Origin: an uncultured Neisseria sp.
GTDB taxonomy: Bacteria; Pseudomonadota; Gammaproteobacteria; Burkholderiales; Neisseriaceae
Direction of reading: 5' to 3'
Assembly: GCA_927911515.1 (NCBI GenBank)
Contig: CAKMQH010000168.1
Span: forward strand, 1-6,849
DNA length: 6,849 nt
The position numbers were made by a program, and so were the translations under genes. The number at the start of each line of letters is the position of its first letter. Within the stretch, counting starts at the first letter, position 1. Positions 1-6,802 of this stretch are shown piece by piece. The notes under the pieces are model-generated. The model saw only the letters and a list, made by a program, of their open reading frames with translations. It did not search any database and was not told the origin of the DNA.

Positions 1-450
1 GGCGGATAGTCAACTATGTACTTATCGCAACTGTCAGCATGTATGTTTAAACATAATGACTCCGCTTATCTACAACAGATGCTTCACAACAACAATATCA
101 TCCCACAGCAAATCGCGCCCCCACTTTTCCAACAAAATCTCCAGCGCGTTTTACTGATGACACGTTACTCAAAACCGGCTGAAAACCAAAGCCCACCGGC
201 TGTGCTTTTTATCCCAACCAAGCGCGGCGAACGGTTTTGCTTAACTACTCTTCAAGTGAAAACGCCTTCTCCTTCGTTCATCAAATTTTTTAAATCATTC
301 GTTACTGTCTCGCAGACGGATTTCTTATTTTGTACCACTCCCATAACGTCAACGATTATGGATTGTTCGCCGCCTGCCTTACTAAAATTGAACCGATTGG
401 GCAGAATTACCCAAACTGTTGATTAAAAAAGAGCTTCATGTGATATGGAC
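1..450. other. Gene-poor left flank, no convincing gene
   Basis: This stretch is visibly richer in A and T than the genes to its right. A plus-strand open frame at 16-426 could encode 136 residues. It is rich in Pro, Thr, Gln and Asn, has no recognisable motif, and has no good ribosome binding site, so I do not call it. On the minus strand there are short open pieces with more protein-like composition: 252-422, whose first ATG is at 344 (30 codons), and a piece around 70-147 reading NALEILLEKWGRDLLWDD. These could be remains of a minus-strand gene broken by indels like those in the genes downstream. I cannot name a family. I see no RNA gene here. Confidence 0.4.
42..55. promoter_or_regulatory. 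14-bp perfect palindrome, possible protein-binding site
   Basis: TATGTTTAAACATA reads identically on both strands. The length and perfect symmetry fit a binding site for a dimeric regulator, but an AT-rich intergenic stretch can also produce such a palindrome by chance. No flanking promoter or gene in the window shows what it might control. The regulatory role is inference. Confidence 0.25.
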
Positions 451-453
451 AAA

Positions 454-496
454 AGGTCGTCTGAATCCGTCTTCAGTCTTCGTTTTCAGACGACCC
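454..496. repeat. DUS inverted pair upstream of malY
   Basis: AGGTCGTCTGAA (454-465) is followed after 19 bases by TTCAGACGACCC (485-496), which is its reverse complement except for the last base. Neisseria often places DUS as inverted pairs that double as transcription terminators. Here the plus-strand side lacks a good T tract after the second arm, while the minus-strand side runs into TTTT. As a plus-strand terminator it is therefore weak. It may simply mark the boundary between the left flank and the maltose cluster while serving DNA uptake. Confidence 0.8.
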
Positions 497-571
497 TTGA
501 CCCGCGCAACTCAACATCATGCGCCTTCACGGCATACCCCTTTTATCGGTATCCATCCATGATGTTTACCG

Positions 572-581
572 AAACCGGTTT
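572..581. promoter_or_regulatory. Possible LacI-family operator before malY
   Basis: AAACCGGTTT is a perfect 10-bp palindrome with a central CG, the usual form of LacI/GalR-family operators. It ends 27 bases before the malY start, so a bound regulator would block transcription or early elongation. Sugar-uptake operons are commonly controlled by such regulators. No regulator gene is visible in this window, and I found no convincing -35/-10 pair around the site, so the role is inference. The same half-site AAACCG recurs in the malY-mapA gap. Confidence 0.35.
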
Positions 582-608
582 TATTACAAAAAACGAAAGG
601 ACTACCTC

Positions 609-1962
609 ATGTCGGACAATACGCAAACAACACGGCAGGGCTTGCCCTCGCTGCCGAAAAGCACGATTTGGATGCTCAGTTTCGGCTTTCTCGGCGTTCA
701 GACGGCCTTTACCCTGCAAAGCTCGCAGATGAGCCGCATCTTCCAAACGCTCGGCGCCGACCCGCACAGCCTCGGCTGGTTCTTTATCCTGCCACCGTTG
801 GCGGGGATGCTGGTACAGCCGATTGTCGGCCATTACTCCGACCGCACTTGGAATCCGCGCTTGGGCGGCCGCCGTCTGCCGTATCTGCTTTACGGCACGC
901 TGATTGCGGTCATTGTGATGATTTTGATGCCGAACTCGGGCAGCTTCGGCTTCGGCTATGCGTCGCTGGCGGCCTTGTCGTTCGGCGCGCTGATGATTGC
1001 GCTATTGGACGTGTCGTCGAATATGGCGATGCAGCCGTTTAAGATGATGGTCGGCGACATGGTCAACGAGGAGCAGAAGGGCTACGCCTACGGGATTCAG
1101 AGTTTCTTGGCGAATACGGGTGCGGTTGTGGCGGCGATTCTGCCGTTTGTGTTCGCGTATATCGGTTTGGCGAACACTGCCGAGAAAGGCGTCGTGCCGC
1201 AGACCGTGGTCGTGGCGTTTTATGTGGGCGCGGCGTTGCTGGTGATTACCAGCGCGTTCACGATTTTCAAAGTGAAGGAATACGATCCGGAAACCTACGC
1301 GCGCTACCACGGCATCGACGTGGCGGCGAATCAGGAAAAGACCAACTGGATCGAACTCTTGAAAACCGCGCCTAAAGCGTTTTTGGACGGTTACTCTGGT
1401 GCAGTTTTTCTGCTGGTTCGCCTTCCAATATATGTGGACTTATTCCGCAGGCGCGATTGCGGAAAACGTCTGGCATACGACCGATGCGTCTTCCGTAGGC
1501 TATCAGGAAGCGGGCAACTGGTACGGTGTATTGGCGGCGGTGCAGTCGGTTGCAGCGGTGATTTGTTCGTTTGTATTGGCGAAAATCCCCAACCGATACC
1601 ATAAGGCGGGTTATTTCAGCTGCCTGGCTTTGGGCGCGCTCGGCTTTTTCTCCGTATTCTTCATCAGCAACCAATACGCGCTGGTGTTGTCTTACATCTT
1701 AATTGGTATTGCTTGGGCGGGCATCATCACTTATCCGCTGACGATTGTGACCAACGCCTTGTCGGGCAAACATATGGGCACTTACTTGGGCTTGTTTAAC
1801 GGCTCCATCTGTATGCCCCAAATCGTCGCTTCGCTGTTGAGTTTCATATTGTTCCCGATGATGGGCGGTTTGCAGGCCAATATGTTCTTGGTAGGGGGTG
1901 TCGTCCTGCTGCTGGGCGCGTTTTCCGTGTTCCTGATTAAAGAAACACACGGCGGCGCATAA
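609..1962 (+). pseudogene. malY: Maltose/sugar MFS transporter (SLC45/SUT-like), frameshifted by one base
   Basis: This is an inner-membrane sugar:cation symporter, probably importing maltose for the phosphorylase encoded downstream. The ATG at 609 has AAAGGA seven bases upstream. Restored, the protein is about 450 residues, rich in hydrophobic segments and consistent with 12 membrane helices. After helix 2 it carries DRTWNPRLGGRR (Arg84 to Arg89 in RLGGRR), and later LLDVSSNMAMQP. Both resemble signatures of the sucrose-transporter/SLC45 group. Frame is lost at 1380-1384, where five T replace an expected four. Reading on unchanged gives a 331-residue product ending at 1604. Removing one T gives AFWTVTLVQFFCWFAFQYMW, and the new frame runs uninterrupted to the stop at 1962. 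From memory, the meningococcal counterpart NMB0388 was named MalY because its deletion blocks maltose use. A single homopolymer indel in an otherwise clean gene suggests sequencing error or very recent mutation. Confidence 0.82.
697..708 (-). repeat. Meningococcal-type DUS (AG-DUS) inside malY
   Basis: TTCAGACGGCCT is the exact reverse complement of AGGCCGTCTGAA, the DUS form with C at position 4 found in several other Neisseria groups. The other DUS copies in the window have T at that position. It lies in the coding sequence of the first membrane segment, where it encodes part of GVQTAFTL. Confidence 0.8.
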
Positions 1963-1984
1963 TTTTCTTCATTTATCGGTAGGA

Positions 1985-1996
1985 GGGTCGTCTGAA
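1985..1996 (+). repeat. Single DUS between malY and mapA
   Basis: GGGTCGTCTGAA matches AGGTCGTCTGAA in 11 of 12 positions; only the first base differs. It has no inverted partner nearby, so it is not a terminator. It starts 22 bases after the malY stop codon. Confidence 0.75.
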
Positions 1997-2029
1997 ACTT
2001 CTGCCGACGCTTTATCCGATTGAATAAGA

Positions 2030-2053
2030 CAAACCGTATTTCAAAACGGTTTG
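2030..2053. promoter_or_regulatory. 8-bp inverted repeat upstream of mapA
   Basis: CAAACCGT (2030-2037) and ACGGTTTG (2046-2053) are exact reverse complements separated by 8 bases. As RNA they could form a short hairpin 18 bases before the mapA ribosome binding site. As DNA they could be a spaced operator, because the half-site AAACCG also forms the palindrome AAACCGGTTT upstream of malY. No T tract follows, which argues against a terminator. The function is inference. Confidence 0.35.
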
Positions 2054-2083
2054 CCATAAAACCATCAAAACAGGAGCTTTACG

Positions 2084-4343
2084 ATGTACACAAGAATCAT
2101 GGAAATCAGCCCTTGGACGCTGCGTTCGGCAAAACTGGAAAAAGAACACAAACGGCTGCAAGAGAGCCTGACCAGCTTGGGCAACGGCTATATGGGTATG
2201 CGCGGCAGCTTTGAGGAAACCTATTCTGCCGACAGCCACTTGGGCACCTACATCGCCGGCGTGTGGTTCCCCGACAAAACCCGCGTCGGCTGGTGGAAAA
2301 CGGCTACCCCAAATATTTCGGCAAAGCCATCAACGCGCTCAATTTCAGCAAAGTCAAAATCTTTGTCGACGGGCAGGAAGTGGATTTGGCGAAAAACGAC
2401 GTTGCCGGCTTCTCCGTCGAACTCGATATGCAGCACGGCGTGTTGCGCCGCTCGTTCACCGTATTCGGCGTGCGTTTCGATGTGTGCAAATTCCTCTCCG
2501 TCGCGCAAAAAGAACTGGCTCTCATCCGCTGGGAAGCCGTATCCGTTGACGGCAAAACCCACCAAGTCCGCATTGATTCCATCATCGATGCCGACGTGAA
2601 AAACGAAGACTCCAACTACGAAGAAAAATTCTGGCAGGTATTGGACAAAGGCGTTTCAGACGACCGCTCCTACATTGCCACCCAAACCGTCGCCAATCCC
2701 TTCGGCGTGGAACAATTCATCGTCAACGCCGAGCAAACCTTCGCCGGCAGCTTCAAAGCCCTCGGCGGCAGCCAAACCGACTGGCAGGTCTCCAATTCTT
2801 TTGAAGCCGAAGTCGGCGGTACGCCCGAAACCTTTGAAAAACGCGTGATTGTTACCACCAGCCGCGATTATCAGGGCTTGGAAGCAGTGAAAGCCGCAGG
2901 CCGCGCCTTGTCGGAAAAAATCGCAGGCGTTGCATTTGAAACCTTGCTGGACGCGCACAAAGCAGGCTGGCTGCACCGTTGGGAAATCGCCGACGTGGTC
3001 ATCGAAGGCAGCGACGAAGCGCAGCAGGGCATCCGCTTCAACCTGTTCCAACTGTTCTCCACCTACTACGGCGAAGACGCGCGCCTGAACATCGGTCCGA
3101 AAGGGTTTACCGGCGAAAAATACGGCGGCGCGACCTATTGGGACACCGAAGCCTACGCCGTGCCGCTCTACCTTGCACTGGCGGAACCCGAAGTTACCCG
3201 CAACCTGCTGCAATACCGCCGCAACCAACTGCCGCAGGCGCAGCACAACGCGCGCGAACAGGGCTTGGCGGGCGCACTCTATCCGATGGTAACGTTTACG
3301 GGCATCGAGTGCCACAACGAATGGGAAATCACCTTCGAGGAAATCCACCGTAACGGCGCGATTCCTTACGCCATCTACAACTACACCAACTACACCGGCG
3401 ACGAAAGCTATCTTGCCAAAGAAGGCTTGGAAGTCTTGGTTGAAGTGTCCCGCTTCTGGGCGGACCGCGTCCACTTCTCCAAACGCAACGGCAAATACAT
3501 GATTCACGGCGTAACCGGTCCGAACGAATACGAAAACAACATCAACAACAACTGGTACACCAACACCCTCGCCGCATGGGTATTGGACTACACCCGCGAA
3601 GCCTTGGCGAAAATACCCGCGTCCGGATTTGAACGTGAGCTCCGCCGAATTGGAAAAATGGGCGGACATCAGCGCGAATATGTACCGTCCGCATGACGAA
3701 GAACTCGGCGTGTTCGTGCAGCACGACGGCTTCCTCGACAAAGACATCCGCCCCGTGTCCGCGCTTTCGCCCGACGATTTGCCGCTCAACCAGAAATGGT
3801 CGTGGGACAAAATCCTGCGTTCGCCCTTCATCAAACAGGCGGACGTCTTGCAAGGCATCTACTTCTTCGGCGACCGTTTCAATATCGACGAAAAAACGCC
3901 GCAACTTCGACTTCTACGAACCGATGACCGTGCACGAAAGCTCGCTGTCGCCGTGTATCCACGCCATCCTCGCCGCCGAACTGGGCAAAGAAGAAAAAGC
4001 CGTGGAAATGTACCAGCGCACCGCCCGTCTGGACTTGGACAACTACAACAACGACACCGAAGACGGCCTGCACATCACCTCCATGACCGGCTCGTGGCTC
4101 GCCATCGTCCAAGGTTTCGCACAAATGAAAACCTGGGGCGGCAAACTCAGCTTCACCCCGTTCCTGCCGAGCGCGTGGACAGGCTACGCCTTCCACATCA
4201 ACTACCGCGGTCGTCTGATTAAAGTCGCCGTCGGCAAAGAAAACGTCGTCTTCACCCTGCTCAAAGGCGAGCCGCTCGAATTGCAGGTGTACGGCAAAGA
4301 CATCACACTCAATGGTAGCCACACTGCCGCGTTGGAAAAATAA
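2084..4343 (+). pseudogene. mapA: Maltose phosphorylase (GH65), carrying three single-base frameshifts
   Basis: The cytoplasmic enzyme would convert maltose and phosphate to glucose and beta-D-glucose 1-phosphate. The ATG at 2084 follows AGGAG (2072-2076) at good spacing. Three indels break the frame: A4 at 2297-2300 lacks one A (GWWKNGYPKYFG restored), A4 at 3610-3613 has one extra (AKYPRPDLNVSS restored), and A6 at 3891-3896 has one extra (DEKRRNFDFYEP restored). Corrected, the protein is 752 residues, against about 754 in Lactobacillus brevis maltose phosphorylase. GH65 landmarks are present: HNEWEITFEEIHRNG near residues 411-425, TGPNEYEN with the likely catalytic acid Glu482 (equivalent to L. 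brevis Glu487), IKQADVLQG with Lys584-Gln585, and HITSMTGSW near the C-terminus. Read as printed, translation stops at 2599 after 171 residues. pgmB follows 12 bases after the stop. The lack of other lesions points to sequencing error or very recent inactivation. Confidence 0.88.
2655..2665 (-). repeat. Intragenic DUS core inside mapA
   Basis: TTCAGACGACC is the reverse complement of GGTCGTCTGAA, the 11-base core of the local DUS. Only the outermost base differs from the 12-mer. It encodes SDDR in the corrected mapA frame. DUS cores inside genes are a minority but known in Neisseria. Confidence 0.65.
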
Positions 4344-4355
4344 GGGGGGCGCAAA

Positions 4356-5021
4356 ATGACTTTCACCGCAGTGCTCTTTGACCTCGACGGCGTCATCACC
4401 GACACCGCCGAATACCACTACCGCGCATGGAAAAAGCTCGCCGAAGAACTGGGCATCAGTATCGACCGCAAGTTTAACGAGCAGCTCAAAGGCGTGTCGC
4501 GCGACGATTCGCTCAAACGCATCCTCGCGCACGGCGGCAAAACCGTCAGCGAAGCCGAGTTCGCCGAACTGACCCGCCGCAAAAACGACAACTACGTCGA
4601 GATGATTCAGGCGGTCAAACCCGAAGACGTGTACCCCGGCATTTTGCCGCTGCTGGAAGCATTGAGGGCAAACGGCAAAAAAATCGCCCTCGCGTCCGCC
4701 AGTAAAAACGGCCCGTTCCTGCTCGAACGCATGGGGCTGACCCACTTCTTCGATGCCGTCGCCAACCCTGCCGCCGTCGCGCATTCCAAACCCGCCCCCG
4801 ACATCTTCCTCGCCGCTGCCGAGGGCGTGGGCGCGGACATCCGCCGCTGCATCGGCATTGAAGACGCTGCAGCCGGCGTCGCCGCCATCAAAGCCGCCGG
4901 CGCCTTGCCCATCGGCGTGGGTAAAGCCGAAGACTTAGGCAGCGACATCGCGCTGGTCTCCGGCACCGCCGAGCTGACCTACGCCTACCTGCAAAACGTG
5001 TGGGCACAGTCGGGCAGGTAA
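4356..5021 (+). CDS. pgmB: Beta-phosphoglucomutase, HAD superfamily
   Basis: This cytoplasmic enzyme interconverts beta-D-glucose 1-phosphate and glucose 6-phosphate through a beta-glucose 1,6-bisphosphate intermediate, completing maltose phosphorolysis. The 221 residues equal the length of the Lactococcus lactis enzyme, and key positions coincide: nucleophile Asp9 and acid/base Asp11 in FDLDGVITDT, Arg49 in KGVSRDDSL, Ser114-Ala-Ser-Lys-Asn118, Lys145, and the Mg-binding pair Glu169-Asp170 in IGIEDAAAG. The cap domain lies roughly at residues 15-90. The ATG at 4356 has a strong purine run, AAGGGGGG (4342-4349), six bases upstream. That run overlaps the mapA stop codon, so the two genes are probably co-transcribed and translationally coupled. 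It is the only gene in the window without an indel. A hairpin terminator begins 30 bases after its stop. Confidence 0.96.
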   Translation: MTFTAVLFDLDGVITDTAEYHYRAWKKLAEELGISIDRKFNEQLKGVSRDDSLKRILAHGGKTVSEAEFAELTRRKNDNYVEMIQAVKPEDVYPGILPLLEALRANGKKIALASASKNGPFLLERMGLTHFFDAVANPAAVAHSKPAPDIFLAAAEGVGADIRRCIGIEDAAAGVAAIKAAGALPIGVGKAEDLGSDIALVSGTAELTYAYLQNVWAQSGR

Positions 5022-5050
5022 AGCGCGTCAGGTAAAGCGTTAAGGAAGTA

Positions 5051-5098
5051 AAAAGGTCGTCTGAAACCAGAATTTTGGTTTTCAGACGACCTTTGTTT
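5051..5098 (+). terminator. DUS inverted-pair terminator after pgmB
   Basis: AGGTCGTCTGAA (5054-5065) pairs with TTCAGACGACCT (5081-5092), extended by AAACCA/TGGTTTT around a short loop, and followed by CTTTGTTTT. The left arm has three A where the right arm implies four, giving a one-base bulge. A long GC-containing stem followed by T-rich sequence fits a Rho-independent terminator for the maltose cluster built from two DUS copies. An almost identical copy lies at 6661-6708. Confidence 0.85.
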
Positions 5099-5109
5099 TA
5101 GGTTATTAT
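5081..5109 (+). promoter_or_regulatory. Possible sigma-70 promoter for the esterase gene
   Basis: TTCAGA (5081-5086) matches TTGACA in four of six positions. After 17 bases comes TATTAT (5104-5109), which matches TATAAT in five of six. Transcription would start about 27 bases before the ATG at 5143. The -35 lies inside the right arm of the preceding DUS terminator, so the overlap may be chance. Evidence is sequence similarity only. Confidence 0.3.
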
Positions 5110-5142
5110 CTCCCTCCACCCTTTCAGATCAGAAAGTACATC

Positions 5143-6642
5143 ATGAATACGCTGAACAAAACCCTGTTATCCGTTTCCGTCGCGCTGGGCTTGAACGCCT
5201 GCGCCAACGTCCAAACCGCCAAAACCTACAACTTGGACTTTTCCAAACAGAAATACACCGAACAAAGCATCGAAGTGAATGGTCAGGCGGTTAAATTCCG
5301 CGCTTACGAAAACGTGGTTTACGTCCGCAATCCTGTCGACACCCGCTACGAAATCATCAATATTTACGTCCCCGAAGCCTATTACAACGGTGGCGAGATA
5401 GACGGTTTTACCGCCGAAACCGCACCGATTTTCCTGCCCAACCAAATCGGCGGCTATATGCCTGCCGAACCGGGCAAACCTGCTTTGGAAGGTAAACGCG
5501 GCGAACCTGAAGACGGCCAAAAATCACCGAACGCCGCGCTGACCGCCCTTTCTAAAGGCTATGTCGTTGCCTCCCCGGGCGCACGCGGCAGAACGGAATC
5601 TACCGGTAAAGCACCTGCCGCCATTGTCGATTTGAAAGCCGCCGTCCGCTATCTGAAAGCCAACGACAAAGCCATGCCCGGCGATGCCGAAAAAATCATT
5701 TCCAACGGCACAAGCGCGGGCGGCGCGATGTCCGCCCTCTTAGGCGCGACAGCCGACCAAAAAGATTACGAAAAATATCTGAAAGCATTGGGTGCGGCAG
5801 ACGGCAGCGACAAGGTTTTCGCCGTATCCGCCTACTGCCCGATTACCGATTTGGACCATGCCGATATGGCTTACGAATGGCAGTTCAACGGCATTAACGA
5901 CTATAAAAAAATGAATATTTCCATGCTCGACTACCGCGTCAAACGCGAGCTGGTCGCCGGCACGCTGACCGATGACGAGAAAAAACTGTCCGACCTCCTC
6001 AAACCGCTGTACCCCGCCTATCTCAACAGCCTGAACCTGAAATCCCCCGAAGGCAAACCACTGACGCTGGAATGCCCAAGGCAACGGCAGCTTTAAAAAC
6101 CATATTGCCGGCCTGCTCGCCCAATCCGCCCAAATCCAGCTTGACGCGAGCAAAGACCTAAGCGACCGCAAATGGCTGACCGTCCGCAACGGCAAAGTCG
6201 TCTCCGTCGATTTCGATGCCTACGCCAAAGCCGCCGGACGGCAAAAACACCGCCCGCCTTTGACGGCGTAGATTTGAGCGCGGGCGAAAACCAACTCTTC
6301 GGCACCGATACCGTCGATAAACGCCACTTCACCGCGTTCTCCATGCAACACAACACCGCCGCCAACGCCGAAATCGCGGACGAAGAAACCGTCAAAATCA
6401 TGAACCCGCTCAACTACATCGGCAAACCGGGCGCGAACCTGCCGCAAAACTGGCGCATCCGCGTCGGCACCAACGACCGCGACACCTCGTTGGCAGTCTC
6501 CGCCATATTAGCCGCCAAACTGCAAAACAACGGCTACACCGTCGATTACGCCCTGCCTTGGGATGTCGGACACGGCGGCGATTATGACTTGGACGAACTG
6601 TTTGCCTGGATGAAGCAAGTCAGCAGCAGCCCTGCGAAATAA
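5143..6642 (+). pseudogene. Subtype-B-tannase-like lipoprotein esterase, two frameshifts
   Basis: This is a predicted envelope lipoprotein of the alpha/beta-hydrolase fold. The ATG at 5143 has AGAAAG upstream. The N-terminus has Lys6, a hydrophobic stretch and LNAC with Cys20, a plausible though slightly atypical lipobox (Asn at -2). The nucleophile elbow is NGTSAGG, with Ser191. The acid and base are probably Asp445 (NDRDTSLA) and His477 (VGHGGDYDLDELF). The Ser-Asp and Asp-His distances of 254 and 32 nearly match Ser163/Asp419/His451, which I recall for the Lactobacillus plantarum tannase. That family hydrolyses galloyl and related aromatic esters; the natural substrate here is unknown. Two indels occur: an extra A at 6071-6072 (LTLDAQGNGSFK restored) and one missing base near A5 at 6243-6247. 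They cancel in phase, giving 499 residues. As printed, translation stops at 6096 after 317 residues, losing Asp and His. Similar terminators bracket it, so it is probably transcribed alone. Confidence 0.75.
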
Positions 6643-6660
6643 TACCCATCAGACAAATAA

Positions 6661-6708
6661 AAAAGGTCTCTGAAAACCAGAATCTTGGTTTTCAGACGAC
6701 CTTTGTTT
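6661..6708 (+). terminator. DUS inverted-pair terminator after the esterase gene
   Basis: The right arm TTCAGACGACCT (6691-6702) is a perfect reverse-strand DUS. The left arm reads AGGTCTCTGAA (6664-6674), a DUS lacking one G. Inner sequence GAAAACCA/TGGTTTTC pairs perfectly, and CTTTGTTTCT follows. The structure is a Rho-independent terminator for the esterase gene with one bulged base. It matches the element at 5051-5098 base for base apart from the lost G, one A and one T/C change. Confidence 0.82.
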
Positions 6709-6802
6709 CTCTTACACACAAATAAAATTTGCCGCAACGGTTTCAGAATGCGCGATCTCCTGTTGGAGCGAATTTTCAGAAGATTTTTGCGAAATCTGAA
6801 TG
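6709..6802. other. Intergenic spacer before the Correia element
   Basis: No open frame of note. TTCAGA (6775-6780) and TCTGAA (6795-6800) are inverted, and AGATTT/AAATCT (6781-6786/6792-6797) is nested between them, giving a weak symmetric patch just before the repeat. I assign no function. Confidence 0.4.

Larger units (their letters stand above)
1963..2083. other. malY-mapA intergenic gap with a DUS and an inverted repeat
   Basis: This 121-bp gap has no coding capacity. It contains one plus-strand DUS, GGGTCGTCTGAA at 1985-1996 (11 of 12 bases), and an 8-bp inverted repeat at 2030-2053. No terminator with a T tract is visible, so read-through from malY into mapA is likely. In meningococcus, as I recall, an aldose 1-epimerase gene (galM) occupies the equivalent position. 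There is no trace of it here. Confidence 0.6.

Noticed and set aside
16..426. 136-codon plus-strand open frame in the left flank
   Set aside because: No plausible ribosome binding site, no motif, and low-complexity Pro/Thr/Gln/Asn composition in an AT-rich stretch. It reads like chance openness or the antisense of minus-strand remnants.
454..496. DUS pair as a strong terminator for an upstream plus-strand gene
   Set aside because: No plus-strand gene ends before it and no T tract follows the second arm, so I call it only as a repeat.
2656..3858. 400-codon minus-strand open frame
   Set aside because: It lies wholly opposite mapA, whose plus-strand frames carry GH65 motifs. Long antisense frames are common in GC-rich coding DNA.
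1380..3896. Homopolymer indels as programmed frameshifts or contingency switches
   Set aside because: Runs of 4-6 A or T without slippery heptamers, stem-loops or long repeats do not fit programmed frameshifting or Neisseria contingency tracts. Error or simple mutation explains them better.
4208..4219. DUS-like CGGTCGTCTGAT inside mapA
   Set aside because: Only 10 of 12 bases match, and the mismatches fall at both ends. The codons encode conserved-looking protein, so it is probably coincidence.
4344..4349. G6 run before pgmB as a phase-variable tract
   Set aside because: The run is short for slippage and lies in the ribosome binding site rather than a reading frame. A strong Shine-Dalgarno sequence explains it.
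3879..4784. 301-codon minus-strand open frame
   Set aside because: It is antisense to the end of mapA and most of pgmB, whose catalytic residues align with the known enzyme. It has no recognisable domain.
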